Below the pieces are notes generated by a model that worked only from the letters and a program-made list of their open reading frames with translations, ran no database searches and was not told the origin of the DNA. Made by a program: the position numbers and the translations under genes. From Haladaptatus litoreus (GTDB lineage Archaea > Halobacteriota > Halobacteria > Halobacteriales > Haladaptataceae), in the NCBI RefSeq assembly GCF_900156425.1, contig NZ_FTNO01000007.1:1-64000 (forward strand): a DNA stretch of 64,000 nucleotides. Reading direction: 5' to 3'. Of the stretch, positions 32,702-42,206 are shown one piece after another. Position 1 is the first letter of the stretch; each line of letters begins with the position of its first letter.

Positions 32702-34888
32702 GTGACCGTTGCCGAGCGCTCACAACAGTCTACGTGTACTGTACAGATCGAACGGCGAGGAGGACGTGGTAAGGCCGGTGCACGGGCACTCGAACGGCAC
32801 CTCCAGAACACGCCAGGCGTCCACAATGCCGAGGTTTCTTTCCGGACTGGGAGCGCACGCATAACATACGACGGGAATGTCACCGCTGAAGAGACACTCA
32901 AAGAGGTAGTCCGTGACCACGACGTTTCAGTTCGGGAGGATACTGAAACTGGACTAGACGACGTAAGTACCCGCTCGGAACTGCGTCGAGAAGCGGTGTT
33001 CGTCGGTCTGACGCTTGCCGGGATGGTGACCGGTCTGGCAACGGGATGGCTAGACGGGCCTGGATTCCTCATGTGGGCCGGGTACGGCGTCGCCTACGTC
33101 TTCGGTGGGTGGTACGGTCTTGAGGGAGCAATTGAGACACTCCGCCATCAAGCGGTCGATATCGACCTGTTAATGATCGTCGCCGCACTCGGAGCGCTCT
33201 CGATTGGTGCGCCGTTCGAAGGGGCAATGTTGCTGTTCCTGTTCTCACTGTCGAACGTGCTTCAGCACTACGCCATTGGGCGGTCGCGCCGTGCGATAAA
33301 GTCGCTCATCGAGATGCGCCCAGACTCAGCACAGGTGGTGCGCGATGGCGAGGAGGTTACGATGCCCACCGACGAAGTCGCGGTTGGCGACGTGTTCGTC
33401 GTCCGACCCGGCGACCGGATTCCACTCGACGGCGTTGTCGAAGCAGGCGAGAGTACGGTCGATCAGGCATCACTCACTGGCGAGTCCATGCCCGTGCCAA
33501 AGGGTCCCGGAGACGAGGTATTCGGCGGGACGATCAACGAAAGCGGGAGTTTAGAGGTCGAAGTGACCCGGCAGGCACACGAGTCGGCCATCACGCGACT
33601 CATCCATATGGTCGAAAGCGCCCAAAGCGAGAAGGCACCTACGCAGCGTCTCATCGACCGCCTCGAACAGCCGTATGTTCTCGGGGTGTTCGGCCTGACA
33701 ATCGCGGCTATCGCGCTTCCACTGCTCTTGCTGGACGCAGAGTTCACGAGTACGTTCTACCAGGCGATGACGCTCATGGTCGCGGCATCACCGTGTGCGG
33801 TCATCATCTCGACGCCGGCGGCGGTGCTCTCGGCGATTGCGTCGGGCGGAAGGCAGGGTGTCCTGTTCAAAGGCGGTGAACACGTCGAGGCAGCAGCGAA
33901 CATCAATGCAGTCGCGTTCGACAAAACCGGGACGCTCACCAAAGGCGATACACAGCTAACCGATGTCATAGTCCGCGACGCAAGTCCCATCTCCAGTGCG
34001 GTGAGTACCAACGGCCAGCTCCTGGCGGTGGCGGCCGCGGTACAGACCCGCTCGGAACATCACCTCGCCGAGGCGACCGTCACAGCAGCAGAGCAGCAGT
34101 CACTCGACATCCCGGACGCTGACGGATTTCGAGCGGTCGCCGGTAAAGGAGTTCGAGCTGTGGTCGAAAACCGGACGATCCATATCGGCAATTCCACCTA
34201 CTTCGGGACAGTCCTTGCAGACCGGACAATCGATGGGGTAGGGACGGGATTAGAGCGATTGAAAACGCTGGAATCGGAGGGAAAAACGAGCGTGCTCGTG
34301 GCACAGGAGATCGAGGACTCGGTCCACGTGCTCGGTTGGCTTGCGTTCACTGACACCGTTCGTCCGGGGGCTGCAGACATGATCTCGGAACTCAGGGCTC
34401 TCGACGTTGACCACATCGTGATGCTGACGGGCGACAACGAACGCGTCGCACAGCGGATCGCAGATGAGGTCGGTATCGACGAGGTCCAGGCAGCGTTACT
34501 TCCCGAGGAGAAAGTTGCGAGTGTTGAGGAGTTGGTTGAGCGCTACGATACCGTGGCGATGGTCGGTGATGGAGTGAACGATGCACCAGCGCTCGCCACG
34601 GCGACCTTGGGTGTTGCGATGGGGGGTGCCGGAACAGACGTCGCACTCGAAACCGCCGATATTGTCCTGATGGGCGACGATATCAGCAAAATACCGTATG
34701 TGCTTGGGCTCGGTCGAAAGACACGCCGGACGCTCACGATCAACCTCGCTATTGCCTTCGGTGCAATTGCGCTCATGGTGGGGACCATCCTCCTGAGTGG
34801 ACTTTCACTCCCACTCGCAGTGGTCGGGCACGAAGGGTCTACAGTCCTCGTTTCACTGAACGGTCTTCGATTATTGGGGTACAAGTGA
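32702..34888 (+). CDS. Heavy-metal P1B-type ATPase, SPC motif
   Basis: A 728-residue metal-transport ATPase. A GTG at 32702 starts an N-terminal HMA-like domain (CTVQIERRGGRGKAGARALE) that lacks the GMxCxxC metal site. Membrane helices follow from about residue 100. The actuator motif LTGESMPV is near residue 258, the membrane metal site is ASPCAVIIS (SPC) near 362, the phosphorylation site FDKTGTLT near 403, and the hinge GDGVNDAPAL near 622. The SPC rather than CPC motif places it in the P1B-4-like group (Co2+, Zn2+ or Fe2+ efflux), not the Cu/Cd type. Metal export is expected; substrate is inferred. Confidence 0.9.
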   Translation: MTVAERSQQSTCTVQIERRGGRGKAGARALERHLQNTPGVHNAEVSFRTGSARITYDGNVTAEETLKEVVRDHDVSVREDTETGLDDVSTRSELRREAVFVGLTLAGMVTGLATGWLDGPGFLMWAGYGVAYVFGGWYGLEGAIETLRHQAVDIDLLMIVAALGALSIGAPFEGAMLLFLFSLSNVLQHYAIGRSRRAIKSLIEMRPDSAQVVRDGEEVTMPTDEVAVGDVFVVRPGDRIPLDGVVEAGESTVDQASLTGESMPVPKGPGDEVFGGTINESGSLEVEVTRQAHESAITRLIHMVESAQSEKAPTQRLIDRLEQPYVLGVFGLTIAAIALPLLLLDAEFTSTFYQAMTLMVAASPCAVIISTPAAVLSAIASGGRQGVLFKGGEHVEAAANINAVAFDKTGTLTKGDTQLTDVIVRDASPISSAVSTNGQLLAVAAAVQTRSEHHLAEATVTAAEQQSLDIPDADGFRAVAGKGVRAVVENRTIHIGNSTYFGTVLADRTIDGVGTGLERLKTLESEGKTSVLVAQEIEDSVHVLGWLAFTDTVRPGAADMISELRALDVDHIVMLTGDNERVAQRIADEVGIDEVQAALLPEEKVASVEELVERYDTVAMVGDGVNDAPALATATLGVAMGGAGTDVALETADIVLMGDDISKIPYVLGLGRKTRRTLTINLAIAFGAIALMVGTILLSGLSLPLAVVGHEGSTVLVSLNGLRLLGYK

Positions 34889-34957
34889 CGGCACTCGTCC
34901 TCGGGATCGACGTCGACAGGCGACACCCTTCCACAGTGGACGCGATCTGGTGATGCA

Positions 34958-35065
34958 CTAGGTTGTCTTCATTTCGAAATCGAGGATCGTCATTCCAGGC
35001 ATGAAGAACGTTACAACTGCGATTAGAAGGATAAGTGCTCCAACGCCAGCCATTTGACTATTCAT
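34958..35065 (-). CDS. 35-residue putative membrane peptide
   Basis: The frame encodes MNSQMAGVGALILLIAVVTF and a C-terminal FMPGMTILDFEMKTT: one hydrophobic helix. Small single-span peptides of this type occur in haloarchaea, but a chance frame cannot be excluded. Confidence 0.35.
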   Translation of the reverse strand: MNSQMAGVGALILLIAVVTFFMPGMTILDFEMKTT

Positions 35066-35227
35066 TATGTGAATAATTTAACCTTATCGCTGTATGTCTC
35101 TAATGGCCTACGCACAAATAACTCCATAACCCGTTTTCTCTGTAAAATCGCTCTTGGTAGTAGCGCACACTCTATCATAGCCCGTAGTATCTCAACCACT
35201 ACGGAATTTCAAAAGGACGACACAACA

Positions 35228-35338
35228 ACTTACTTTTCGCCGACTTCCTCACAGACAATCTCCCGGAGTTCGTCGAGTTTGTCGGGTCGATGCTCGGCAA
35301 GCCCAGCAATGTCCTTCGGGAATTGATCAGAAACTAGC
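35228..35338 (-). pseudogene. C-terminal gene fragment
   Basis: Minus-strand residues KLVSDQFPKDIAGLAEHRPD then KLDELREIVCEEVGEK-stop are acidic and protein-like, but the frame is closed upstream by a stop and has no start codon. It is the tail of a lost gene of unknown family. Confidence 0.45.
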
Positions 35339-35491
35339 TTACGTCGTTTCTACGTAGCAGAGACGGTTATAGGGAATATATCCAACAAGCTCTTTCTCCT
35401 CGTTACGAAGTTGTAAACCATTGTCTCCTTCTCTTATATCGTGACATTCTATTTCCTTGTTATCAGTCGTTATAGCTACTAACTTTCCCAT
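35339..35491 (-). CDS. 50-residue hypothetical protein
   Basis: From ATG 35491: MGKLVAITTDNKEIECHDIR, then EEKELVGYIPYNRLCYVETT. Alternating beta-type pattern with an acidic middle, like small haloarchaeal beta-barrel proteins. More AT-rich than its neighbours. Its stop meets the gene fragment at 35228-35338. Confidence 0.5.
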   Translation of the reverse strand: MGKLVAITTDNKEIECHDIREGDNGLQLRNEEKELVGYIPYNRLCYVETT

Positions 35492-35609
35492 GGATTACAA
35501 GGTGACTTCAGAACTAATGAAGGTTTCCAGCAGGCAGTACTTGCCTACACGTTTGTTCAGCTGTAGGCGATATGAGACGCCCTGCCGGTAATTCAATCCA
35601 ACCGTTTGC

Positions 35610-36065
35610 TTGGATGCGTATTGGCCCTTCGTGGAGTACTTGTCTTCGTCGAAATCGCCTAGTGAACTTGAAGCTGACGAGACGGCACAGAAACGCGCAC
35701 AGGCCGACCAATTCGCCTTCGACGTCGATGCCCCCGGACTCGTCGAAGTCACCAATGAGAGCCACGAGAACCCCGCAGCCCACCAATACGTCGTGTCCAT
35801 CGACGATGTGACCGAGGAACTGATGGCCTGCACCTGTCCGCATCATGTCCACCGCAGCGCTTACTGCAAACACACGGCCGCCGTCGAAAACGCAACCGTC
35901 GACGGCTCGCTGAACGCTTTCCTGTCGGTGTATAATAATAACGATCATGTTGGTTCCCCACACACTGGCTACGACACGGACGGCACCGTCGATCACACGT
36001 TCTGGCAGGGTGAGAACTGTGGCGCGGAGGCCACTCGGAAGGACGCACTCACCGACTGCTGCTAA
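35610..36065 (+). CDS. SWIM zinc-finger protein, copy 1 (altered tail)
   Basis: A 151-residue protein with the SWIM motif CTCPHHVHRSAYCKH (CxC...CxH) near residues 73-87, preceded by the conserved block ADETAQKRAQADQFAFDVDA and ENPAAHQYVVSIDDVTEELM. SWIM domains bind DNA or proteins. The end differs from the other copies in this window: instead of CDCDGLGDFPCWPC it has VYNNNDHVGSPHTGYDTD and a Cys-rich finish (CGAEATRKDALTDCC), so the tail looks replaced by recombination. No SprT-like gene follows. Confidence 0.75.
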   Translation: MDAYWPFVEYLSSSKSPSELEADETAQKRAQADQFAFDVDAPGLVEVTNESHENPAAHQYVVSIDDVTEELMACTCPHHVHRSAYCKHTAAVENATVDGSLNAFLSVYNNNDHVGSPHTGYDTDGTVDHTFWQGENCGAEATRKDALTDCC

Positions 36066-36410
36066 CCCACCCACTTTTTCATTTTATGTTACGCTAAACG
36101 ACGCTGTCCAATGTAGCTACCCGGCAAATGCTCAACGAAAGCACTGCTGGTTCGACCGAACGCGACGACTGAGAGCAGGCTGCTTGACCGAGCGCAAGCG
36201 CACGGGGATGTCACCGCTAGGCACTTCTCTGAATTTTTGCTCGATGTAATTGAGCGGAATATTTCAATCAGATGTAAAGAACGGCAGCCTCCACGATGTA
36301 GGACCATGATCTTGATCTTGATCTTTATGTCTATGAACATGCTACACTTCAGCCAAAAGCTGGTTGAGTACGTTTCCCTTAGAATAGTAGGATTGAATAT
36401 TACTTGAAAA
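36066..36410. other. Junction before the carbohydrate island
   Basis: No gene supported. A plus frame near 36178-36265 (LLDRAQAHGDVTARHFSEFL in one reading) has some protein character and may be a relic. A GATCTT tandem run (gatcttgatcttgatctt) occurs near 36308. GC content rises sharply to the right. Confidence 0.4.
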
Positions 36411-37667
36411 GTGATTTCCCGCCAGAAGAACGGTACAACGTTGGCCGCTGTCGTCAAACTTACCGCCCCGCCTCGAGTGGTTTTCGATGAGGAATCTACT
36501 TTCGTGTCGGAAAGCTGGCGGTCGGTTGCGACGGTTACCGGGTGGCAAACCGCGGCGAGCCTCTGCTATTACAGTATCTTCGCCGCGACGGGCGTCGTCC
36601 GCGATGCCTTCTCCCTGTCGGCGTCGAGCGTCGGTTTTTTCCTGACGGCAGCGCTGTTCGGCTACACGCTCGCGCTGTTCCCGAGCGGTGCCGCGGTGGA
36701 CGGCTACGGCGAAAAACGCGTGATGGTCGTGGGATTGGGCGGTCTCGCGGCCGCCACCGTCGGCGTTTCCATCGCCACCTCGTACGCATGGTTGCTCGTC
36801 GCGGGTGTCGTGTTGGGCGCGGCCTACTCGTCCGCGATGCCCGCGTCGAACCGGGGCATCATCGCCAGCGCGCCGGACGGGCGACAGAACCTCGCCATGG
36901 GGTTGAAACAGGTCGGCGTCACTGCCGGGAGCGCGGTCGCCTCGCTCGTCGTCACTAGCGTCGCGGCGGTCGCAGCCTGGCAACTCGGTTTCTGGGTCAT
37001 CGCGGTCCTCGCGGGCGGCTACGCGCTTGGATTCGCCACCGTCTACGGCGGGTCGTCCGGCGACGGACGGATGTCGCGCCCCGACTTCTCCAACCTTCGG
37101 TCGAACGGGCCGTATCTGTTGCTCGTCGCCGCCGGGTTCTTCCTCGGTGCGTCTATTTTCGCTATGCTTGGCTACATCGTGCTCTATGTCGTGGATGGCC
37201 TCGGCAAAACGACCGCCATCGGTGGTATCGTGTTGGCGCTCACGCAAGTCATGGGAAGTGCCGCCCGCATCGGTGCCGGAACCGCCGCCGACAGACTGGG
37301 CGGTGCCCGTGGCTCGGCGACCGTCGCCCTCGTGCAAATCGCGGGCGGCGTCGTCCTGTTCGCCGCGCTCGCCTCGGGCATCTCATCGTTTCCTCTCGCG
37401 CTCGTCGTGTTCGCTGGACTCGGCCTCTCCATATACGGTTCGACCGGCGTGTTCTACTCCTGTCTGAGCACCCTCGTCGATGACGACGATATCGGGGCCG
37501 CAACGGCAGGCGGACAGACCGCCATCAACGTCGGCGGACTCGTCGCCCCGCCGGTCTTCGGCATACTGGTCGAACGATCGGGCTACGGAACCGGATGGGA
37601 GCTGTTGGCCGGGTTGACCTGCATCGCGGCGATACTCCTCCTCGTCGTCGTTCGTCGCTCGGCGTGA
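36411..37667 (+). CDS. MFS transporter
   Basis: A major-facilitator protein of up to 418 residues with twelve helices. Motif-A-like loops are AVDGYGEKRVMVVGL after helix two and GTAADRLGGARGS in the second half. GTG 36411 gives the longest frame; GTG 36504 (SESWRSVATVTGW) gives a more usual N-terminus. It converges with the debranching-enzyme gene, the two stops being about 40 bases apart. In this island, sugar or sugar-acid transport is plausible; the substrate is unknown. Confidence 0.85.
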   Translation: MISRQKNGTTLAAVVKLTAPPRVVFDEESTFVSESWRSVATVTGWQTAASLCYYSIFAATGVVRDAFSLSASSVGFFLTAALFGYTLALFPSGAAVDGYGEKRVMVVGLGGLAAATVGVSIATSYAWLLVAGVVLGAAYSSAMPASNRGIIASAPDGRQNLAMGLKQVGVTAGSAVASLVVTSVAAVAAWQLGFWVIAVLAGGYALGFATVYGGSSGDGRMSRPDFSNLRSNGPYLLLVAAGFFLGASIFAMLGYIVLYVVDGLGKTTAIGGIVLALTQVMGSAARIGAGTAADRLGGARGSATVALVQIAGGVVLFAALASGISSFPLALVVFAGLGLSIYGSTGVFYSCLSTLVDDDDIGAATAGGQTAINVGGLVAPPVFGILVERSGYGTGWELLAGLTCIAAILLLVVVRRSA

Positions 37668-37708
37668 CTACCGGACCAATTCAGCTATCGCGTCTGCCGT
37701 ACCCCGGT

Positions 37709-39568
37709 TCAATTCCGTACGCTCTGCAGAAAGCCGAACACACTCCCGGCGCTCCACGCCGCTGGAATACACGCGTCCGGGTGGCGAACCGTCCCCACCG
37801 ACAGGTCCTCGTCGAAGCCGACCATGAGTTCCGGGAAGCCGAAGCGGTCCGGGAAGTCCGCCCGAACTGTGTCGGACAGTGCCGTCAGCCCTGACACGGC
37901 GAGCGATTCGGCGGCTTCGTGGTACCCCCGCTCCGCGAACCCCATCGCGGCGATACTCGTATCGTGCGGCCAGACACTCCCACGATGGTACGAGAGCGGG
38001 TCGAACGAATCGTGGGATGCCGCGAACGTTCGAAGGCCCGCCGACGTGAGCATGTCGTCGCTCGTCAGTCGTTCCGCGACCTGCGCGACTCGCTCGTCGC
38101 TTCCTAACCCGCCCCAAATCGCGTGACCCTGATTCGACGCCACGCTCGGAATGACGCCTCGGTCGTCGATGCCCAGCGCGTAACACCCCTCCTCGGGAAG
38201 CCACAAATGTTCCTCGAACGTCTCGACGAGCGTTTTCGCGGCGTCGTCGCACGCCGCCGCGAGCGTCGAATCGTCGGCACGCTCGGCGAGCGGCGCGAAC
38301 CGCGTCAGTGCGCGGAACACGTAGCCCTGTACCTCGGCGAGAGCGACTGCCCCCTGTGCAGGCGTTCCGTCCGGGTGTAAAAGTGCCCTGGCGCTGTCCT
38401 TCCATCCGAGATGGGAAAGCCCGAGTGGGCGGTCGTGCGGTTCGTAGAAGAGAAGGCCTTCCTCGTCCAGTTCGTCGAGCGTCCACTCGACGGCCGCCTT
38501 GGCGTGGGGGTACACCGAATGGAACAGCGATTCGTCGTCGGTTTCCGCCATCGTGTCCGAAAATAGCGCGGCGAACAGCGGCGTCGCATCGATCGTTCCG
38601 TAGTAGGGCGTTCGAACGCTTTCGCCGATGGCGGGAAGGTCGCCGTGTCGTTTCTCGTGCATGATACGGCCGGGCGCTTCGAGCGTCGCATCGTCGGTTT
38701 CTGTCCCTTGCTCCGCGGCCAAAAACCGGAGCGTTCGCTCCGCAACGGTCGAATCGAACGGCAGGAGTTGATAACTCACGACCAGCGAGTCCCTGCCGAA
38801 CGGCGCGAGGAATCGCGGTGCGCCCGCCGCCGGGACGCCGCACGGGAGCATCAGCGCGCCGAGCGTTCCCGCAGCGCGTTCTATGAGTTGTCCGTACTGC
38901 GGACAATCGACGTCAGACTTGATTTCGGGCGTGTCCCGCCGTCCGGCCGGGAGGTCGATGTCGAGTTCGACCGAGTGCGTCGATGCGGGGAGAACCGTCA
39001 CGGCGGTCGAAAACGTCGCCGACTCGTTGTCAACGGTGGCATCGAGGGCGGACTCCGACCCGACCTCGACCCGCCGTTCCGTCCCGTCCGCGAGGGTCCC
39101 TACGAACGTGCACCCGGACGAGCGTTCTTCCACGGTTATCGGTCTGTTTTGGTGTTCCCGTGGCGAGAAGAACGCCGGGATTTCGAAGACGTGGCCGAAA
39201 TCTGGTGTGAGGTCGAACGTGATTTCGGTTTCCCGCGCGGTTTGGGTGTTGTTCGTGAGTCGAACCGTGGCGGTGACACCCGTCGCCGTCAGTTCGAGGC
39301 GTTTGCCGAGCGTCCACGATCGCTGCTCGCCACGGCCAGTTCCGACGGTCGGACTGGCGAGTGTCGTCGTCACGCCGCGGTCACGGGACTCGCGACCGAA
39401 GACGATCCACCCGTCGCCGTCTCCGACCTCGATTTCGAGGCTGGAGAGGTACCGATGGTCGGACTCGTACACCCCGGTTTCGGGCGTTTCGGGGGTGACG
39501 TTCCCCACCGAATCGACGATCACCTGTCGGCCAGAATCCATGGCGAGTGCACAGTCGTCGGGAAGCAT
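37709..39568 (-). CDS. Amylo-alpha-1,6-glucosidase/debranching-like hydrolase
   Basis: A 619-residue protein of the glycogen-debranching-enzyme C-terminal type. An N-terminal beta-sandwich (residues 1-200) is followed by an (alpha/alpha)6 barrel with FLAPFGRDSLVVSYQLLPFD, RTPYYGTIDATPLFAALFSD, YEPHDRPLGLSHLGWKDSAR, ASNQGHAIWGGL and SYHRGSVWPHDTSIAAMGFA: the usual GRDS and WKDS acidic catalytic region. No signal peptide, so it works in the cytoplasm on imported material. Its start shares a base with the stop of the TrmB regulator, so both are in one transcript. Substrate could be an alpha-glucan, or a glucosyl or mannosyl compound. Confidence 0.85.
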   Translation of the reverse strand: MLPDDCALAMDSGRQVIVDSVGNVTPETPETGVYESDHRYLSSLEIEVGDGDGWIVFGRESRDRGVTTTLASPTVGTGRGEQRSWTLGKRLELTATGVTATVRLTNNTQTARETEITFDLTPDFGHVFEIPAFFSPREHQNRPITVEERSSGCTFVGTLADGTERRVEVGSESALDATVDNESATFSTAVTVLPASTHSVELDIDLPAGRRDTPEIKSDVDCPQYGQLIERAAGTLGALMLPCGVPAAGAPRFLAPFGRDSLVVSYQLLPFDSTVAERTLRFLAAEQGTETDDATLEAPGRIMHEKRHGDLPAIGESVRTPYYGTIDATPLFAALFSDTMAETDDESLFHSVYPHAKAAVEWTLDELDEEGLLFYEPHDRPLGLSHLGWKDSARALLHPDGTPAQGAVALAEVQGYVFRALTRFAPLAERADDSTLAAACDDAAKTLVETFEEHLWLPEEGCYALGIDDRGVIPSVASNQGHAIWGGLGSDERVAQVAERLTSDDMLTSAGLRTFAASHDSFDPLSYHRGSVWPHDTSIAAMGFAERGYHEAAESLAVSGLTALSDTVRADFPDRFGFPELMVGFDEDLSVGTVRHPDACIPAAWSAGSVFGFLQSVRN

Positions 39569-40689
39569 CAGGTGTCCTCCTGGTCATCGGGGTAACTCAC
39601 TGTTTCGATGATGATCCTGTCGGCCTCCATGTCTTCGAGCACGGCACCCCAGCCACCGATACCGTATTCGCCCTCGTCCGTCTCGATGACGATGGTCGCC
39701 TGTCCCGCAAGCGAGGAGAGCGAGGGTGTCTGTGTCGCGTCGCGGAGGTCACCGTTGGCGTACAGTACGTCCGTGATTTCCCCGGTGAGCGCTACGACGT
39801 TTCGTTTCCCCCTCTCCCGGCCTTTAGCCGTCGCGGTGATGGTCGCACCCTCCTTGAGGAGCGGCGCGATGTCTCGAATACAGCGCCGGATGTTCACGTA
39901 CTCGGCGGGAAGCGTCTCGCTGTGGTTCGTGTGGACGATGGGCCACGATTCCCAAAGTGCGGCCTCGAAATACCAGTGAAAGACGTACGAGAGCGTCTCG
40001 TCTTCGAACACCGCACCGTACTGCTCCACCGGGTCGGTGTGCGGTGCAAAGCAGGTTATTTTCCGGTCCACGAGGGCGAGGAACGGCGCGGGAAGGTGGC
40101 GGTGACGCGCTTCCGTGACGACGCCGTCTAACTCCTCGTCGGTCGGGAGGTCCGTCGGTTGTTCGTGGCTCGTGTTGAGCGACACGGAGACGAAGACATC
40201 GTTCTCGTAGCAAGTTTCGAGGGCGGGGGCGAGTGCCTCATACTGTTCGGGCGTCACCGACAGTTGTACCTGATTGGTGGCGTTTCGTATCGCTTCCTCG
40301 GCCCGTTCGATGACCGTCTCGACGCGCTTGAGGACGCTGATTCGATGGCCGCCTACGCCGGCCTGCTGCCACCTCTTTCGAATCTCGGTGGCCGTGTTCG
40401 TGAGGGTTTCCGCCCGCGATTGGAGGTTCTGGAGTACGTCCGTCGGTTCGCTGGCCCGCGCACGCAGCGCGTCCTGTTTGTATGTTTCCACGTAGCCGTC
40501 CTCCTCCAAGTCCCGGAGTACGTCGTAAATCCGTGACCGCGGAACATCCGCCTGTTCAGCGAGGGACGTCGCGGACGCGCTCCCGAGGGAGAGGAGGGTA
40601 ACGTATGCATCGATTTGATACGTCGAAAGTCCGGCCTCTCGGAGTCCGTCGCGAAGTTCGTCGATGTCCATCTGTGTATTGCTTGCCAT
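39568..40689 (-). CDS. TrmB-family sugar-sensing regulator
   Basis: A 373-residue TrmB-type regulator. The N-terminal winged helix (residues 10-75) includes GLSTYQIDAYVTLLSLGSAS and ADVPRSRIYDVLRDLEEDGY. A short coiled coil follows (residues 80-105), then a phospholipase D-like middle region and a C-terminal ligand-binding domain (residues 255-370; TATAKGRERGKRNVVALTGE). Full-length TrmBs with this C-terminal domain bind sugars and control uptake and breakdown genes. It is divergent from the ABC sugar importer (143-base gap) and upstream of the hydrolase, so it probably controls both. Confidence 0.92.
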   Translation of the reverse strand: MASNTQMDIDELRDGLREAGLSTYQIDAYVTLLSLGSASATSLAEQADVPRSRIYDVLRDLEEDGYVETYKQDALRARASEPTDVLQNLQSRAETLTNTATEIRKRWQQAGVGGHRISVLKRVETVIERAEEAIRNATNQVQLSVTPEQYEALAPALETCYENDVFVSVSLNTSHEQPTDLPTDEELDGVVTEARHRHLPAPFLALVDRKITCFAPHTDPVEQYGAVFEDETLSYVFHWYFEAALWESWPIVHTNHSETLPAEYVNIRRCIRDIAPLLKEGATITATAKGRERGKRNVVALTGEITDVLYANGDLRDATQTPSLSSLAGQATIVIETDEGEYGIGGWGAVLEDMEADRIIIETVSYPDDQEDT

Positions 40690-40785
40690 CCTATCAAGTT
40701 GAATCTTCTAACCGAATTTCTGAATTGTGCCTCGTACCGACCATGCGAATTCTCATATTCACTCCTGTATCAAACCTATGGGCAA

Positions 40786-40797
40786 GATTTATATATG
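40786..40797 (+). promoter_or_regulatory. TATA box of the sugar importer operon
   Basis: The sequence TTTATATATG lies about 36-46 bases before the ATG at 40833, an archaeal TATA-like element. The region upstream (40690-40785) is shared with the divergent trmB gene and should contain TrmB operator sites. Confidence 0.5.
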
Positions 40798-40832
40798 TCT
40801 TATTCTTCATGGTTGAGTAGGAAAGAGTTCCT

Positions 40833-42167
40833 ATGACAGGCGACCACAAACACGGGGAAAAAACGCGACGTACGGTGCTAAAATCACTCGGCGGGGCGGC
40901 TGGCGTAACGGCGCTCGCCGGTTGTATCGGCAGTCTCGGCGGCAGTGGTAGTGACAGCGAATCCAAGGACATCACTTTCTGGACGAGCAACGTGGAAAAC
41001 GACCGCAAGAAGGTCATCAACGGCGTCCTCGACTCGTTTGAATCGAACCACGAAGCGAAGGTCACGATGAACGCGGTCAAGGAAGACGACCTGCCGACCC
41101 GGATTTCGTCAGCCCGCGCATCCGACACGCTTCCGACCGTCGCGGAGTTCGGCCTCTCGCCGATGCAAAAGCTCGGCAGCGGCGGTCTTCTCTCGACGAA
41201 AGCGGCCGACGACGTCATCAGCTCTATCGGTAAGGACAAGTTCTACAAAGGTGCACTTGACCTCACGAAAGCGCCCGACGGCGGCCACTACGCGATTCCG
41301 ATGTACGGGTGGGTCGAGGGGATGTGGTTCCGAAAGAGTGTCTTGGAGGACAACGGATTGAAACAGCCGACGACGTGGGACGCCATGCTGAAGGCGGCAA
41401 AGACGCTCCACAAGCCCGATAAGAACCAGTATGGTATCGTCGTCGGCACGAAGAAGACGGCGTTCGCCCGTCAGTGTTTCACGCCTTTCGCCCGCTCGAA
41501 CGGCGCACGCGTGTTCGACAAGGAGGGCAACATCGTATTCGACAGCAAAGAGATGATAGAGGCCCTCGACTTCTACGGCAAACTCTCGAAATACACGCCG
41601 CCGGGCAAGGACACGTGGAAGACCGCGAACAACACGTTCCTCAACGAACAGTCCCACCTCATCCAGTACTCGACGTTCATCATGGGCGACCTCGTCGACA
41701 AGGGCGAGAAGATGGTGAAGGACACCGGCTTTGCCCCGTACGTCGAACACAAGCGCAAGAGCTCGTTCGGCCAAATCGTCGGTCTCAACCTCTTTGAGTC
41801 GGCCTCAGACAGCCAGCTCGAATCCGGAAAGACGCTGTGTGAGTACATGATGACGAAGAAGTACGTCGACTGGCTCCACATGGCCCCTGGCGGAATGAAC
41901 CCCGTTCTCAAGAAAACCGCGAGCAGCGACGAGTTCAAGGACAACGAGACGCTGAAAGCGTGGGGTTCGACGGTGGAGGACGTGTCTGCCGCCTTCGAGA
42001 ACATCGAGCGCTTCGGCTACGTCGACGGCAAGGCGTTCCCGGAACTCGGCAACATCACGAACAAGTTCCTCGTCGCCGAGGCTATCTCCCGCGTGACGGA
42101 CGGCGAGAGCGCCGACACCGTCGCCAAAGAGCAGGCGAAGAAGATGCGAGACGCCATCAAGGAGTAA
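40833..42167 (+). CDS. Sugar ABC transporter substrate-binding lipoprotein
   Basis: A 444-residue extracellular sugar-binding protein (family 1, maltose/multiple-sugar type). It starts MTGDHKHGEKTRRTVLKSLG with a Tat motif (TRRTVLK) and lipobox LAGC at about residue 30. A Gly/Ser linker leads to KDITFWTSNVENDRKKVING. Typical features include GGHYAIPMYGWVEGMWFRKS and a C-terminal aromatic-rich lobe. It captures a sugar or oligosaccharide and hands it to the permeases at 42207 and 43116. Confidence 0.9.
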   Translation: MTGDHKHGEKTRRTVLKSLGGAAGVTALAGCIGSLGGSGSDSESKDITFWTSNVENDRKKVINGVLDSFESNHEAKVTMNAVKEDDLPTRISSARASDTLPTVAEFGLSPMQKLGSGGLLSTKAADDVISSIGKDKFYKGALDLTKAPDGGHYAIPMYGWVEGMWFRKSVLEDNGLKQPTTWDAMLKAAKTLHKPDKNQYGIVVGTKKTAFARQCFTPFARSNGARVFDKEGNIVFDSKEMIEALDFYGKLSKYTPPGKDTWKTANNTFLNEQSHLIQYSTFIMGDLVDKGEKMVKDTGFAPYVEHKRKSSFGQIVGLNLFESASDSQLESGKTLCEYMMTKKYVDWLHMAPGGMNPVLKKTASSDEFKDNETLKAWGSTVEDVSAAFENIERFGYVDGKAFPELGNITNKFLVAEAISRVTDGESADTVAKEQAKKMRDAIKE

Positions 42168-42206
42168 TCGATCTCGCTTGAAACCGACCATGACCCAATT
42201 TTACTC

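Noticed and set aside
38645..39595. Long plus-strand frame opposite the debranching-like hydrolase
   Set aside because: A mirror of a high-GC gene; composition rich in Arg and no motif.
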